Shown here piece after piece: positions 40,909-41,126 of a stretch of DNA of 41,126 nt (its first letter is position 1; every line of letters begins with the position of its first letter). Source of the stretch: Candidatus Gastranaerophilales bacterium. Its GTDB lineage: Bacteria > Cyanobacteriota > Vampirovibrionia > Gastranaerophilales > Gastranaerophilaceae. A program made the translations under genes and the position numbers. The stretch lies in assembly GCA_944325185.1 (NCBI GenBank), contig CALUZA010000022.1:1-41126 (forward strand), read 5' to 3'. The notes under the pieces were generated by a model. The model saw only the letters and a list, made by a program, of their open reading frames with translations, did not search any database and had not been told where the DNA came from.

Positions 40909-40935
40909 GTTTTGTATGTATAATTGCCGATGGCC
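40909..40935. repeat. 27-base direct repeat copy at the 3' end of tRNA-Leu(CAA)
   Basis: Contains the last 11 bases of the tRNA (40925-40935) and 16 bases downstream of it. It is the partner of the copy at 40759-40785. Confidence 0.9.
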
Positions 40936-41010
40936 GGAGTCGAACCGGCACGTGGGGTGAGCCACGCCAGATTTTGAGTCTGGTGCGTCTACCAATTTCG
41001 CCACATCGGC
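40925..41010 (-). tRNA. tRNA-Leu (anticodon CAA)
   Basis: 86 bases. GCCGATG pairs with CATCGGC and the discriminator is A. The anticodon stem CCAGA/TCTGG encloses CTCAAAA, giving CAA (decodes UUG). A long variable arm (GTGG...CCAC type) is typical of class II. The T stem GCCGG/CCGGC holds TTCGACT. CCA is not encoded. Confidence 0.96.
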
Positions 41011-41048
41011 AAATTATTTAATTATCAATTTCAGTTTTTTGTTTTGTC

Positions 41049-41126
41049 TGATGTGGCGAAGCAACCGCTTCCGCTTTTGCCCTCTCGAAAATGCTCAATG
41101 GTTCGCATTTTCTCGGCAGAGTGCCA
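41049..41126. repeat. Hairpin element A upstream of tRNA-Leu(CAA), cut by window edge
   Basis: Read on the plus strand it starts with GATGTGGCGAA (41050-41060), a copy of tRNA-Leu bases 4-14 in the opposite orientation to the tRNA. GAAGC/GCTTC follows, then CCTCTCG, a stem AAAATGC/GCATTTT (41088-41111), and CTCGGCAGAGTG to the edge. The same CCTCTCG...CTCGGCAGAGTGG frame occurs on the minus strand of element B with a different stem sequence. Confidence 0.7.

Noticed and set aside
40666..41021. Open frames on both strands across the tRNA-Leu(CAA) region (about 112 and 72 codons)
   Set aside because: They run through the tRNA gene and its hairpin elements; the protein-like repeats in them come from the duplicated tRNA ends.
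1..41126. Alternative genetic code with TGA as sense
   Set aside because: TGA ends tsaE and holA in the usual ATGA/TTGA coupling, so the standard code fits.

Overview
This window is strongly AT-rich bacterial DNA read with the standard code: TGA works as a stop in tightly coupled pairs such as tsaE/tsaB and holA/holB. A TolC-type outer-membrane channel, a periplasmic adaptor and pilin-like proteins imply a two-membrane envelope. A DUF3326 protein (a family I know mainly from cyanobacteria and plastids), the very low GC content and several lineage-type hypothetical proteins suggest a non-photosynthetic relative of cyanobacteria (Vampirovibrionia/Gastranaerophilales type). That placement is inference.

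Layout. 1-3.75 kb: the start of an unknown minus-strand gene, a membrane-anchored HExxH protein, then glyA and a WecA/TagO-type phosphosugar transferase. 3.8-9.8 kb: a drug-efflux locus. A MarR regulator, an EmrA-like adaptor and an EmrB-like MFS pump read right. A TolC-like channel, a CNT nucleoside transporter and a 55-residue protein read left. A perfect 11-bp inverted repeat lies between the two arms. 9.8-11.4 kb: a MORN-like anchored protein and cysE. 11.5-20.5 kb: the S10/spc ribosomal protein cluster on the minus strand, in the order S10-L3-L4-L23-L2-S19-L22-S3-L16-L29-S17-L14-L24-L5-S14, then S8-L6-L18. It is split after S14 by an opposing small gene and a strong terminator, and it stops at L18. 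20.6-23.8 kb: tsaB/tsaE, small unknown genes and a Xer-type recombinase, followed by tRNA-Leu(CAG).

24.1-30.8 kb: thiH and thiG behind a good promoter and a GC-rich leader, then divergently an anchored unknown protein, a family 2 glycosyltransferase, a two-gene CHR transporter, very small genes, a two-domain cytidine-deaminase-like gene and a superinfection-immunity-like membrane protein. 30.8-37.8 kb (minus): a spermidine-synthase-like gene, a ROK glucokinase, holA, holB, the DUF3326 gene and two related pilin-like genes, plus a cupin. 37.9-41.1 kb: a divergent GH13-like barrel protein, an M48-like protein with an altered zinc site, a TIGR04076-type protein and tRNA-Leu(CAA).

The most unusual structure is a set of hairpin-rich islands: one in the rplF-rplR gap and one at each tRNA-Leu gene. 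At both tRNAs the 3' end is copied again about 150-160 bp downstream, with chains of strong hairpins between the copies. This looks like a small tRNA-associated palindromic element, possibly non-autonomous, and it is the best candidate here for something undescribed.
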